A stretch of DNA of 64,000 bases from CAWFPR01 sp963817635 (GTDB taxonomy: Bacteria; Acidobacteriota; Vicinamibacteria; Vicinamibacterales; 2-12-FULL-66-21), in the NCBI GenBank assembly GCA_963817635.1, contig CAWFPR010000026.1, positions 124,001 through 188,000 of the forward strand. The letters run 5' to 3'. Position numbers and translations under genes: made by a program. Position 1 is the first letter of the stretch. Each line of letters starts with the position of its first letter. Shown here one piece after another: positions 56,719 to 64,000 of the stretch. The notes below the pieces were generated by a model. It saw only the letters and a program-made list of their open reading frames with translations, made no database searches and had not been told where the DNA came from.

Positions 56719-57388
56719 TCACTGGTCGATGAAGCGGCTGTCGATGTAGTCCTTGAGCCACCAGCACCAGGCGCCTTCGAACGACAGGCGTCGCCATTCG
56801 CCGATGGCCCGGCTGTCGCCGGTGTTGAGGAGCTTCAGGAACCCGCGTTGCGGCGTGAAGCGGCGGAGCGGCGCGCCCGACAGCGAGCGCAGGATGTTGT
56901 CCAGGAGGACGGGGCCCTGCCTCACGGCGAACACGCCGGCCTTGGGTACGGACGATCCCGCGATGCTGCCCGCGTCGCCCACCGCGAAGAATCGGTTTGA
57001 TCTCCACCAGCCGCGAATCATCTGCGATCCGCACATCGCCGACGGCCGGCACCGGGCCGATGCCGATCGACAGCACGTCGAACCGCAGCGGGGGGCGATC
57101 GCCGAAAAGCAGCATCTGCCCGGCCGCATCCATCCCGATGACGTCCGCGATGATGAGGCACGCCCCGGCCGTGTCGCAGAGAGACCCGAGGTCGATCTCC
57201 ATGCGCTCGGGCGGGTACTGGCCGGCGAGAACGCCAGGCAGCATGCCGGAATATGTCGCGACGGCCCTGTTCGACACGCACGTCAGACGCGCGCCAGGTG
57301 GTGCGTGCTGCTGCCACAGCCGAACCACGTGGGCGTTGGCGTGTCCGATCCCGAGCAGGACGACGTCTGAACCAGAATGTGTGTGCAC
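56719..57388 (-). pseudogene. FAD/NAD(P)H oxidoreductase remnant lacking its middle domain
   Basis: The N-terminal part (from about 57388) has DVVLLGIGHANAHVVRLWQQ, AVATYSGMLPGVLAGQY and the strand DVLSIGIGPVPAVGDV, as in SelD-linked/NDH-2-like flavoproteins. Right after DDSRLVEIKP the frame changes and the sequence continues with RFFAVGDAGSIAGSSVPKAG, the C-terminal FAD block, then QRGFLKLLNTGDSRA and ends early at FIDQ. The ~130-residue second nucleotide-binding region normally found between these blocks is missing. A deletion joined the two halves out of frame at about 56993-57000. Not functional as such. Confidence 0.7.
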
Positions 57389-57822
57389 AATCGAGCTGTC
57401 AGGAGCAGCGTTCCAGTTGCGCGTCGAGCGCGCACGCGCGTCAGGCTCAACCCCGGGGTCCGCGTAGTCTACTCCGGAACAATGCGGGTTCACGGCTGCA
57501 TTCGAGCCGCGCCCGGGAAGACGGGAGCCGCGCGAGCGCTGATGCCAGCGGTCGCGTTCGCACGTGGAGTTCGCCGCCGCGCAGCTCAGCGCCGGGGTGT
57601 TCCTGGTGATCACGCTGGCGATGACCCACCGTTTGGGGCTGTCGAAGATCGGGAGTACCGATTCATCCTTATCCGACACAGGCCGAGGCGATCCGTACGG
57701 TGGGGGATCAATTCAGCCGGACGCGCCTGACCCCATTCGTGAAGGGACTCTTTCGCAGGTGGCTGGCCTGGACGCGGTGACAATCGCCTGACCCGCCCGA
57801 TGACACCTCGTCCTGTTGCAAA
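57389..57822. other. Region without a recognisable gene
   Basis: Open frames exist on both strands but none has coding-like third positions or a known family. It lies between the decayed flavoprotein gene and the TVP38 gene and may be further debris of the deleted locus. A possible ribosome site precedes the GTG of the next gene only weakly. Confidence 0.4.
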
Positions 57823-58503
57823 GTGAGCGACACCACCCCATCGCGCCGCCCCATCGTCGTGTATCTGGCTGCCGCCTTCATGGTGGTGAGCGCGGTCAGC
57901 GCGTTCGTGTCGTTCCTGTTCCCATCGCCGTGGTCGGCGAGTATCGGCGGCACGCTCGACGACACCGTGGCCCTGATCCGCTCCTGGGGCGCGTGGGGGA
58001 TGGCGGGATCGATCGGCCTGATGGTCGCTCACTCGTTCGTGCCGTTTCCGGCGGAGCTTCTCGGGATCGCGAACGGCATGGTCTTCGGCCCGGTCGTTGG
58101 CGCGGTCGTGACATGGATCGGCGCCATGCTCGGCGCCTTCGCGGCATTCGGCGCGGTCCGCCTGATCGGCCAGCCGTTCGTCCGGCGCATGCTCTCCGAC
58201 GCTCAACGCCAGGAGTTGGCGACCTGGTCGCGCGAGCGCGGCGGCCGGTCGCTCCTGGTCGCGCGGCTCATTCCTGTCATTGCATTCAACCTGCTCAACT
58301 ATGCGGCCGCGCTGACGAGTATCTCGTGGTGGACGTTCGCGTGGGCGACGGGGATCGGCGTGCTGCCCCTCACGATCCTGTTGAGCGTGCTCGGTGAGCG
58401 CATGCTGACCACGCCGTTCTGGGTCTGGCTCGCCCTGGGGGCCGTCACGGCGGCTGCCTGGCTGCTCTGGCAGGTCCGGCGGCCCCGTGTTTCAGGCGCC
58501 TGA
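57823..58503 (+). CDS. TVP38/TMEM64 (DedA-like) membrane protein
   Basis: 226 residues from a GTG start. Five to six hydrophobic helices. The family core is APEFVPFPAELL-like here: VAHSFVPFPAELLGIANGMVFG, then GAMLGAFAAFGAVRLIGQPF and the conserved arginine region LVARLIPVIAFNLLNYAAAL. Members of this VTT-domain group are thought to be lipid scramblases or transporters. Convergent with the following hydroxylase gene. Confidence 0.85.
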   Translation: MSDTTPSRRPIVVYLAAAFMVVSAVSAFVSFLFPSPWSASIGGTLDDTVALIRSWGAWGMAGSIGLMVAHSFVPFPAELLGIANGMVFGPVVGAVVTWIGAMLGAFAAFGAVRLIGQPFVRRMLSDAQRQELATWSRERGGRSLLVARLIPVIAFNLLNYAAALTSISWWTFAWATGIGVLPLTILLSVLGERMLTTPFWVWLALGAVTAAAWLLWQVRRPRVSGA

Positions 58504-58580
58504 TCGGGATAGTCGACACGCCGGCCCGCCTGCGACCCGCGCCGCGTGGTTCAACAGCGACGTCCCGCGCCGGCCGTGGG

Positions 58581-59429
58581 CTACTTGAAGAAGGTCCAGT
58601 GCTTGTAGAAGACGGACCGCACGGGCAACACGAACACCCGCACGCCGCTGACGATCGCGCTGAGGAGCCACGGGACAAGCGAGGGCCGCACGATGTCCAC
58701 GAACAGGCAGAACCGCAGGGCGTCCGAGTCGTTGTGCGACTCGTGCTGCAGCGTGTCGTCGAAGATGAAGAGCTGCGAATCGCGCCACCGGTGCATGCGG
58801 TCGCCGACCCGGATGTAGACATTTGGATCGGCGATCGGATTGATGTTGTAAAGCACGCGCAGGGTCGCCCGGAGCGGACCGAAGTGCCGATCGGTGGACT
58901 GGCGCCTGTTGAAGATGGAAACGCCGATCGTCCGGATGTACCTGTAGCGCACGTGGTACTCGGGGACCTCGACGGACGTCGGCAGCATGCGGCCGTACCA
59001 CTGGAAGAAAATCATCCCGCGCTTGTTCTCCCCCATCCGGGATCCCAGCAGCCCGACGATGTCGCGGCGGTGCGCGGCGTCGATGAGCGTCTGGATTTCG
59101 GCGCGGTAACCGGACGGCAGGTCCTCGAGGCGGTAGATGCCCTTGTTCCAGTACGGCAGGCAGACCAGGTCGAGCAGCAGGTTGAACGGCGAGAGCAGCC
59201 AGACGAAGACGCCGTTGCCGCCGAAGTATTGCGTGAGGAGCGACGACGTCACGGGCCTGTTCCGCAGGACGTCCACGAGGCCGAGAATCAGATACGCCGC
59301 GAAGAGCCGCGGGATGAAGAGAACGGCGAGGACGGCCGGGACGAGCCGCTTCAGGGTCTTCCGGCTGAACCGGACGACCTGCGGCCATCCAGCCTGGACG
59401 CTGGTTGACTCGGGCATTGGCGTGTTCAT
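58581..59429 (-). CDS. Aspartyl/asparaginyl beta-hydroxylase-like dioxygenase, membrane-bound
   Basis: 282 residues from ATG 59429 (MNTPMPES). An N-terminal membrane region (LVPAVLAVLFIPRLFAAYLILG) is followed by an AspH-type Fe(II)/2-oxoglutarate domain: GRMLPTSVEVPEYHVRYRY, the first iron ligand region RHFGPLRATLRV, and VGDRMHRWRDSQLFIFDDTL followed by QHESHND with the second His. The hydroxylated substrate is unknown; bacterial homologues act on lipid A or small peptides. The hydrophobic C-terminus (WLLSAIVSGVRVFVLP) suggests a second membrane contact. Confidence 0.8.
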   Translation of the reverse strand: MNTPMPESTSVQAGWPQVVRFSRKTLKRLVPAVLAVLFIPRLFAAYLILGLVDVLRNRPVTSSLLTQYFGGNGVFVWLLSPFNLLLDLVCLPYWNKGIYRLEDLPSGYRAEIQTLIDAAHRRDIVGLLGSRMGENKRGMIFFQWYGRMLPTSVEVPEYHVRYRYIRTIGVSIFNRRQSTDRHFGPLRATLRVLYNINPIADPNVYIRVGDRMHRWRDSQLFIFDDTLQHESHNDSDALRFCLFVDIVRPSLVPWLLSAIVSGVRVFVLPVRSVFYKHWTFFK

Positions 59430-59534
59430 GAGCGCGGCACATTTCGAGCGCGGGAGGCGACTCAGGCCACGCACGCCACCGGGATGCCCACGCACTTCCA
59501 GGCACGAGGATACATCCGAACGAGGCTCAGGCCG

Positions 59535-60120
59535 TCACGGCGCGGCGCCGAGCGCGTGCTCGCCACCGCCCACCGTCGCTGGCTTGTGCAGCGACGGCGG
59601 CAGGATGGCGTCGATCTCGGAGTCGCTGAGCGGCTTGCCGGAGCCGGCGGCGCGGCGCGCCTTCGCGTAGGTCTGCCGATCGAGCAGCGGTGCGTGCTCG
59701 ATCACCCCGTGGACGTCCTTCACCAGTTGCTCGCGCCTGTCGTGCACCGTTTCCGGCGCCAGCGATCCGTCCTGCGCCTCGGACAGCAGTGCGATGTACG
59801 CCTCCCGGATCAGCCACAACCGGGATGCGCACCACCTGTGCGCGTAGAGTCTCGACGGAAGGTTCAGCGCGATGGAGAACGCGAACACCGCGAGGGCCAG
59901 ACCCGCGAGGACGGCGCTCGCGAGCACGTACGCGCCGCCCGGCCGAAGGAATGCCGTGACGCTCGTTGCCAGAGCGGACGCGATGAGCGCGAGCTCGCCG
60001 AGCTGGATGTGGAGCGTGCGCAACGCAAGGCGCCCGGCGGCGGCGCGGTGCCCATCGGTACTCCTGGACGACGCCGGCAAAACCTATTCTGAGCAGCTCG
60101 ACCTGCGTGATTTGAAACAT
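59535..60120 (-). CDS. SLATT-like two-helix membrane protein (one frameshift)
   Basis: 194 residues from ATG 60120 (MFQITQVELLRIGF) after removing one base near 60054. Otherwise only a TTG-initiated 181-residue part remains. A helical head is followed by two transmembrane helices (ELALIASALATSVTAFL and AYVLASAVLAGLALAVFAFSIAL). Next is a cytoplasmic helical tail with the SLATT-type spacing WLIREAYIALLSEAQDG and RREQLVKDVHGVIEHAPLLD, ending in QTYAKARRA. SLATT proteins are predicted pore-forming effectors linked to SMODS nucleotidyltransferase or reverse-transcriptase defence modules. No such partner is visible here. Confidence 0.55.
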
Positions 60121-60338
60121 GGGTGCTGCCGGCTCGTGCAATGTTCTCGCCTTTCGGCAAGGCCCCACAGACGCACGGATTGCCACCGAACGCACGCGCA
60201 GGGCCGCGCAATCCCGTAATTCCTACCGCATGAAAAGCGGACGGACGCCGCCGGCTGACGCCACGGATGAGGTCCGAGACGCCCTCCCGCGCCCCAGCCC
60301 GACTCGACGCCGCGGCGGGAACCGCGCCATAATCACGC

Positions 60339-61727
60339 ATGATCCGAACGCTGCTCCTCGTCCTCCTGCTGTCCCCCGCCGTGGCCGCCCAGTCTGGCGC
60401 GCCAGACGCCAGGGCCGCGGCCATCTTCAAACAACTGATCGAAATCAACACCACGGATTCGGTCGGCAGCACCACGACCGCCGCGGAGGCGATGGCGGCG
60501 CGGCTCAAGGCCGCGGGCTTCCCCGCCGCCGACGTGCAGGTGCTCGGGCCCACGCCGCGCAAGGGCAACCTCGTCGCACGCTATCGCGGCACGGGCGCGC
60601 GCAAGCCGATCCTCCTCCTCGCCCATCTCGACGTCGTCGAAGCCAAGCGGGAAGACTGGACGACCGACCCGTTCACGTTCGTGGAGAAAGACGGCTACTA
60701 CTACGGCCGGGGCACGACCGATGACAAGGCGATGGCCGCGATCTTCGTGGCCAACTTCATCCGCCTCAAGGAGGAGCATTTCCAGCCCGACCGCGACATG
60801 ATTCTCGCGCTCACCGCAGACGAAGAAGGCGGCACCTCGAACGGTGTTGACTGGCTCCTGAAGAATCACCGCGACCTCATCGACGCCGAGTACGCCATCA
60901 ACGAGGGCGGCGGCGGGATCATTCGCAAAGGCAAATACCAGACGAATGAGGTCCAGGCGAGCGAAAAGGTGTACGACGACTTCCAGCTCGAGGTCACCAA
61001 TTCGGGCGGCCACAGCTCGATGCCGGTCAAGGACAACGCCATCTACCACCTGTCGGCGGCGCTGACGCGCCTGGCCGGTTACGACTTTCCGGTCGAGCTG
61101 AACGAAGTGACGCGCACGTACTTCCAGCGCTCGGCGGAGGTCGAGGCGGATCCCAAAGTCGCGGCCGACATGCGAGCGGTTGCCGGAGCCACACCGGATC
61201 TCGCGGCCGCCGCCCGGCTCTCGAAAGTCTCGGCGTACTACAACGCGATGATGCGGACGACCTGCGTGGCCACGCGGCTCGAGGGCGGCCACGCGAACAA
61301 CGCGCTCCCCCAACTGGCGCGCGCCATCGTGAACTGCCGTCTGCTGCCCGGCCTTGCGGCCGACGCCGCCAGGCAGAAGCTGATCGACATTTTGGCGGAT
61401 CCGAAAATCAAGGTCACGTCGATCACCGAGGTCAAGCCGAGTCCGGCGTCACCCCTCCGGCCCGACGTCATGGGACCGGTCGAGTCGATCACGCACGCGA
61501 TGTTTCCCGGCGTGGTCATCGTCCCCGTCATGAGCACCGGCGCCACCGACGGCGCGTGGCTGCGGAATGCCGGCATTCCGACCTACGGCATCGACGGCGC
61601 GTTTGGCGACATCGACGACGTGCGGGCGCACGGCCGCGACGAACGCATGGGGATCAAGCAGTTCGGTGAGGACGTCGAGTTTCTGTATCGCCTGGTCAAA
61701 GCGCTGGCGGCCGCCCCGGCGCGCTAG
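60339..61727 (+). CDS. Secreted M20-family metallopeptidase (second copy)
   Basis: 462 residues with a signal peptide ending AVAAQS. M20 motifs: LLLAHLDVVEA, YYGRGTTDDKAMAA, LALTADEEGGTSN, lid SGGHSSMPVKDNAIY and the late HGRDERMGIK. It shares domain order with the gene at 52037 but differs in sequence, so the two probably cleave different small peptides. Intact, monocistronic. Confidence 0.9.
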   Translation: MIRTLLLVLLLSPAVAAQSGAPDARAAAIFKQLIEINTTDSVGSTTTAAEAMAARLKAAGFPAADVQVLGPTPRKGNLVARYRGTGARKPILLLAHLDVVEAKREDWTTDPFTFVEKDGYYYGRGTTDDKAMAAIFVANFIRLKEEHFQPDRDMILALTADEEGGTSNGVDWLLKNHRDLIDAEYAINEGGGGIIRKGKYQTNEVQASEKVYDDFQLEVTNSGGHSSMPVKDNAIYHLSAALTRLAGYDFPVELNEVTRTYFQRSAEVEADPKVAADMRAVAGATPDLAAAARLSKVSAYYNAMMRTTCVATRLEGGHANNALPQLARAIVNCRLLPGLAADAARQKLIDILADPKIKVTSITEVKPSPASPLRPDVMGPVESITHAMFPGVVIVPVMSTGATDGAWLRNAGIPTYGIDGAFGDIDDVRAHGRDERMGIKQFGEDVEFLYRLVKALAAAPAR

Positions 61728-61918
61728 TCTAGCGCCCTGTAAGCGTGATGGGTCACGGCTGGCGCTTGATTGCTGTACTGGTCTGGACGGTGAACCGGCG
61801 GAAGCGGGAATAGCGGGCGCACGCCGAAGCGATTGACGTCAGGCTGCTCGTGCGCATGTTGCCGACCAATCCTAGCGCGTGTCTCCCTCCGTCGATAGCA
61901 GTGTCGTAGACTTGGGAT

Positions 61919-62374
61919 ATGGCGACACCGCCAGGCATCGTACCGGTGACCGGGGCGGCTGCACCCGTGAGTGGCTCGGCTCAGCGCTCCGAAGAGCAGC
62001 CAGTCCGTCCCATCGGACTGTGGATCCTGACGCTCGCCCTGCTTGCCAGTCCGGTGATTCACGCCGCCGCGCTGCTGCTCCACACGCGATGGCTCAACTA
62101 CGGCAGTCTCAGGCTGTGGGACGGGCTCGTCTATTTCCTCATCGCGCCGATCGTGGGCGTGCTGATGCTGAAGCGGCACGAGCGGGCGCGCTTCTCGGCC
62201 TATGTGTTCCTGTCGTGCGAAATCCTTCGGGCGGTTCGGATCCACTCGCCCGCGCTCGGCCTGATCGCCGTCGGCTTCCTCGTTTACCTGCAGCTGCCGG
62301 CGTCGCGGCGGTTCCACCCGCTGGTCGACCCGCGAAAAGTGCTCGCTCGACTGCGTATGCGGCGCAGCGGCTGA
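61919..62374 (+). CDS. Small integral membrane protein, unknown function
   Basis: 151 residues. A soluble N-terminal ~28 residues precede about four membrane helices (LWILTLALLASPVIHAAALL, LVYFLIAPIVGVLMLK, FSAYVFLSCEILRAV, ALGLIAVGFLVYLQLP) and a short basic tail. The motif RARFSAYVFLSCEILRAVR is, as I recall, repeated in a family found in Acidobacteria and Deltaproteobacteria. No catalytic motif seen. Confidence 0.6.
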   Translation: MATPPGIVPVTGAAAPVSGSAQRSEEQPVRPIGLWILTLALLASPVIHAAALLLHTRWLNYGSLRLWDGLVYFLIAPIVGVLMLKRHERARFSAYVFLSCEILRAVRIHSPALGLIAVGFLVYLQLPASRRFHPLVDPRKVLARLRMRRSG

Positions 62375-62443
62375 CTCGAAGTCGCGCGTCGAAGCGGTTG
62401 GAGAACTCAGAATCGATCAGGCCGCGTCCATCCGTGTCTCCGT

Positions 62444-62872
62444 CTACAGTGATGGACTCTCGATGGTGCGGTGACGATCGACGACGAGCTCGGGGTGCTC
62501 CCGGCGGAGTGTCTCGATGGTCAGGCAGTTCGAACAGATCGGCAGGTGACTCTCGAGCATGGTGGCCAGGCCTGCCGCCGGAATGTCATTCCAGGCGATC
62601 GCCTCGTTCGTACTGGGGTTCAGCAGCCCGGGATGCACCTGGCCCGCGTGCACCGGCGGAATCGGCCGGCTGCATGCCGCGCACTGCTTGCCTTCGAAGA
62701 AGTGCTTGAGTTGCGCGGTCATCGCCGCGTCGTGCGGATTGACCTTCGCGCGCACAGGCTTCGCGTCGACCGGCGGGCGACTCGCCGATCTGAACCACCG
62801 GAGCGAGTAGTACGTGCCTGCGCCGATGAGCGTGGTCGAGACGAGAACGACGACGAGGAGCACTCCATTCAT
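62444..62872 (-). CDS. Membrane-anchored zinc-ribbon-like protein
   Basis: 142 residues. One N-terminal transmembrane helix (VLLVVVLVSTTLIGAGTYYSL) and a cytoplasmic part with two cysteine pairs (CAAC and CSNC) separated by about 49 residues, as in a four-Cys zinc site. A His-rich loop (PPVHAGQVHPGLLN) lies between them. I recognise no named family. Possibly a redox- or metal-sensitive membrane adaptor. Confidence 0.6.
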   Translation of the reverse strand: MNGVLLVVVLVSTTLIGAGTYYSLRWFRSASRPPVDAKPVRAKVNPHDAAMTAQLKHFFEGKQCAACSRPIPPVHAGQVHPGLLNPSTNEAIAWNDIPAAGLATMLESHLPICSNCLTIETLRREHPELVVDRHRTIESPSL

Positions 62873-63265
62873 GCCAAGCCTCCCGGTGTTCGTCAAGTTG
62901 CCGCATACTCTACCCGCGTTCGCCGCGGGCGGCAACGGCTTCTCGACGCCGATGAATCCGACTGAGCCGTGGTATCGCCAGACAGGCCCGCCGGCGACTG
63001 CGCCCGTGTAAGGGACGCCCGTCGCTCGACGGGTATGCTCGACCGGATCGGCTCCCAGGCCGCGCCGATCACCAGGGACCAATTCCGCAAGCCCGCGACT
63101 GCACGCGATCACTTTGGGCGTTCGAGACGTCGGCAACAGGGGTTTACGCGCTTGACATTGCGTAGCCGGAAGTCATACGGTGCCTCTTCACATGGCTAGC
63201 GGGAGCAGTACGTGCGTGTCCGGGGGCCGTGTCCGCGCGACTTTCAGCCGAGGCACCACGCAGGT
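62873..63265. other. Intergenic region before hemQ
   Basis: No gene is supported here; open frames have no coding-like codon use. It must hold divergent promoters for the zinc-ribbon gene (-) and hemQ (+). The candidate hemQ promoter is listed separately. Confidence 0.5.
63152..63181 (+). promoter_or_regulatory. Candidate hemQ promoter
   Basis: TTGACA (63152-63157), 18-bp spacer, TACGGT (63176-63181). The -35 is a perfect match, the -10 is weak (3 of 6). It lies 84 bp upstream of the hemQ start. Confidence 0.4.
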
Positions 63266-64000
63266 ATGAGCATGGAGCACCCACCCGAGGGCGCCGGCCC
63301 GCCGCCCCGACGCGGCCCCTCCGTCGACCTCGACCCGAGCGGGATCGTGACGGGCAAGGTTCCGGACAGGCAACGCCGCCAGTTCCTGAACTACTCGTTC
63401 TACCGGCTCGACCCGGTGTTCCGGCGCCTCCCCGCGGAGGAGCAACGGGCGGCGGGGACCGAGTTCATCGAACTGGTACGGAAGTGGGAGTCTTCGGAGG
63501 ACCTGATCATCCGCACCTACTCGCTCGTGGGCCTGCGCGCGGACGTCGACTTCATGCTCTGGCGGATCGCGTTCGACCCGCTGAGCTTTCAGTCGATGGA
63601 AGCGACGATCAGGCGGTCGCGGCTGGGCGCCTACCTGTCGCAGGTGTACAGCCTGCTGTCGCTCCAGCGCCGGTCGCCGTACGTCAACAAGATGAAGGGC
63701 GCCGGTGAGGGCGTCGAGATGCTGCCGGGCGAGGGCCAGTACCTGTTCGTGTACCCCTTCACGAAAACGCGATCGTGGTACCGCCTGTCGCCGCACGCGC
63801 GTCAGGGGATGATGGACGAGCATATCGCCGCGTCCGCGCCGTTCAAGGGCGTCCGCCTGAACACGAGCAACAGCTACGGCGTCGACGACCAGGACTTCGT
63901 TGTGGCGTTCGACTCGGACTACCCGCAGGAGTTCGTCGATCTGGTGGGACGGCTGCGCTACACGGAAGCGAGCCTCTACACGCAGCGGGACACGCCGATG
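63266..64000 (+). CDS. hemQ: Coproheme decarboxylase HemQ (chlorite dismutase family), 3' end outside window
   Basis: The first 245 residues are present; the frame runs off the window edge. Cld/HemQ pattern: FLNYSFYRLDPVFRRLP, RTYSLVGLRADVDFMLWRI, RLGAYLSQVYSL, FVYPFTKTRSWYRLSP, and a candidate proximal heme ligand His186 in MMDEHIA, then SNSYGVDDQDFVVAFDSDY. HemQ turns coproheme III into heme b in the coproporphyrin-dependent route. Start ATG 63266 (MSMEHPPEG) is the first in frame; an internal Met two codons later is possible. No other heme-synthesis gene is in the window. Confidence 0.85.
   Translation, partial: MSMEHPPEGAGPPPRRGPSVDLDPSGIVTGKVPDRQRRQFLNYSFYRLDPVFRRLPAEEQRAAGTEFIELVRKWESSEDLIIRTYSLVGLRADVDFMLWRIAFDPLSFQSMEATIRRSRLGAYLSQVYSLLSLQRRSPYVNKMKGAGEGVEMLPGEGQYLFVYPFTKTRSWYRLSPHARQGMMDEHIAASAPFKGVRLNTSNSYGVDDQDFVVAFDSDYPQEFVDLVGRLRYTEASLYTQRDTPM

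Overview
The window is high-GC DNA from a Gram-negative bacterium. The gene content points to Acidobacteriota, most likely the Vicinamibacteria: FtsX/MacB-type permeases without an ATPase paired with PadR regulators, VWFA-related secreted proteins with TPR tails, sulfatase-fold/TPR fusions, TonB-dependent receptors with an N-terminal carboxypeptidase-like regulatory domain, PD40-propeller amidohydrolases and a run of secreted peptidases. This placement is inferred from gene content; there is no rRNA in the window. I see no tRNA, CRISPR array, insertion sequence or phage gene.

Layout. 1-5.4 kb: membrane protein, serine hydrolase, PadR + permease, secreted protein. 5.4-13.8 kb (minus strand): alpha/beta hydrolase lipoprotein, outer-membrane barrel, a caspase/beta-barrel protein behind a sigma factor and a membrane regulator, a PD40-amidohydrolase and a DNA glycosylase. 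14-18.7 kb: second PadR + permease, then an SGNH hydrolase running into a chlorite-dismutase-like domain. 18.7-25.2 kb: KGG stress protein, M14 carboxypeptidase, a 1.1-kb pair of inverted repeat arrays, gltX. 25.3-31.7 kb: large Ig-like secreted protein, a PD40-like protein and a TonB-dependent receptor. 31.9-41.9 kb: a five-gene operon of two sulfatase/TPR and two VWFA proteins with a PD40-like protein. 41.9-49.6 kb: TPR protein, FAD oxidoreductase, DUF4159 protein, DUF819 transporter and two convergent AstE/AspA-type hydrolases. 49.7-52 kb: a phenylalanine operon (DAHP synthase-chorismate mutase and prephenate dehydratase) behind what reads as a complete ribosome-mediated attenuator. 52-64 kb: two M20 peptidases, TonB-like lipoprotein, hybrid histidine kinase, a decayed FAD oxidoreductase, TVP38 protein, an AspH-like hydroxylase, a SLATT-like membrane protein and the start of hemQ.

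How the genes fit together. Much of the window encodes an envelope programme for polymer and peptide scavenging: secreted M14, M20, serine and SGNH hydrolases, a PD40-amidohydrolase, AstE/AspA hydrolases beside a DUF819 permease, and a TonB-dependent receptor. Around these sit large protein-interaction modules (TPR, VWFA, Ig-like).

At least a dozen otherwise well-preserved genes are broken by a single extra base. This pattern looks like insertion-biased sequencing error rather than biology. I therefore annotate those genes over their whole span and give the break point.
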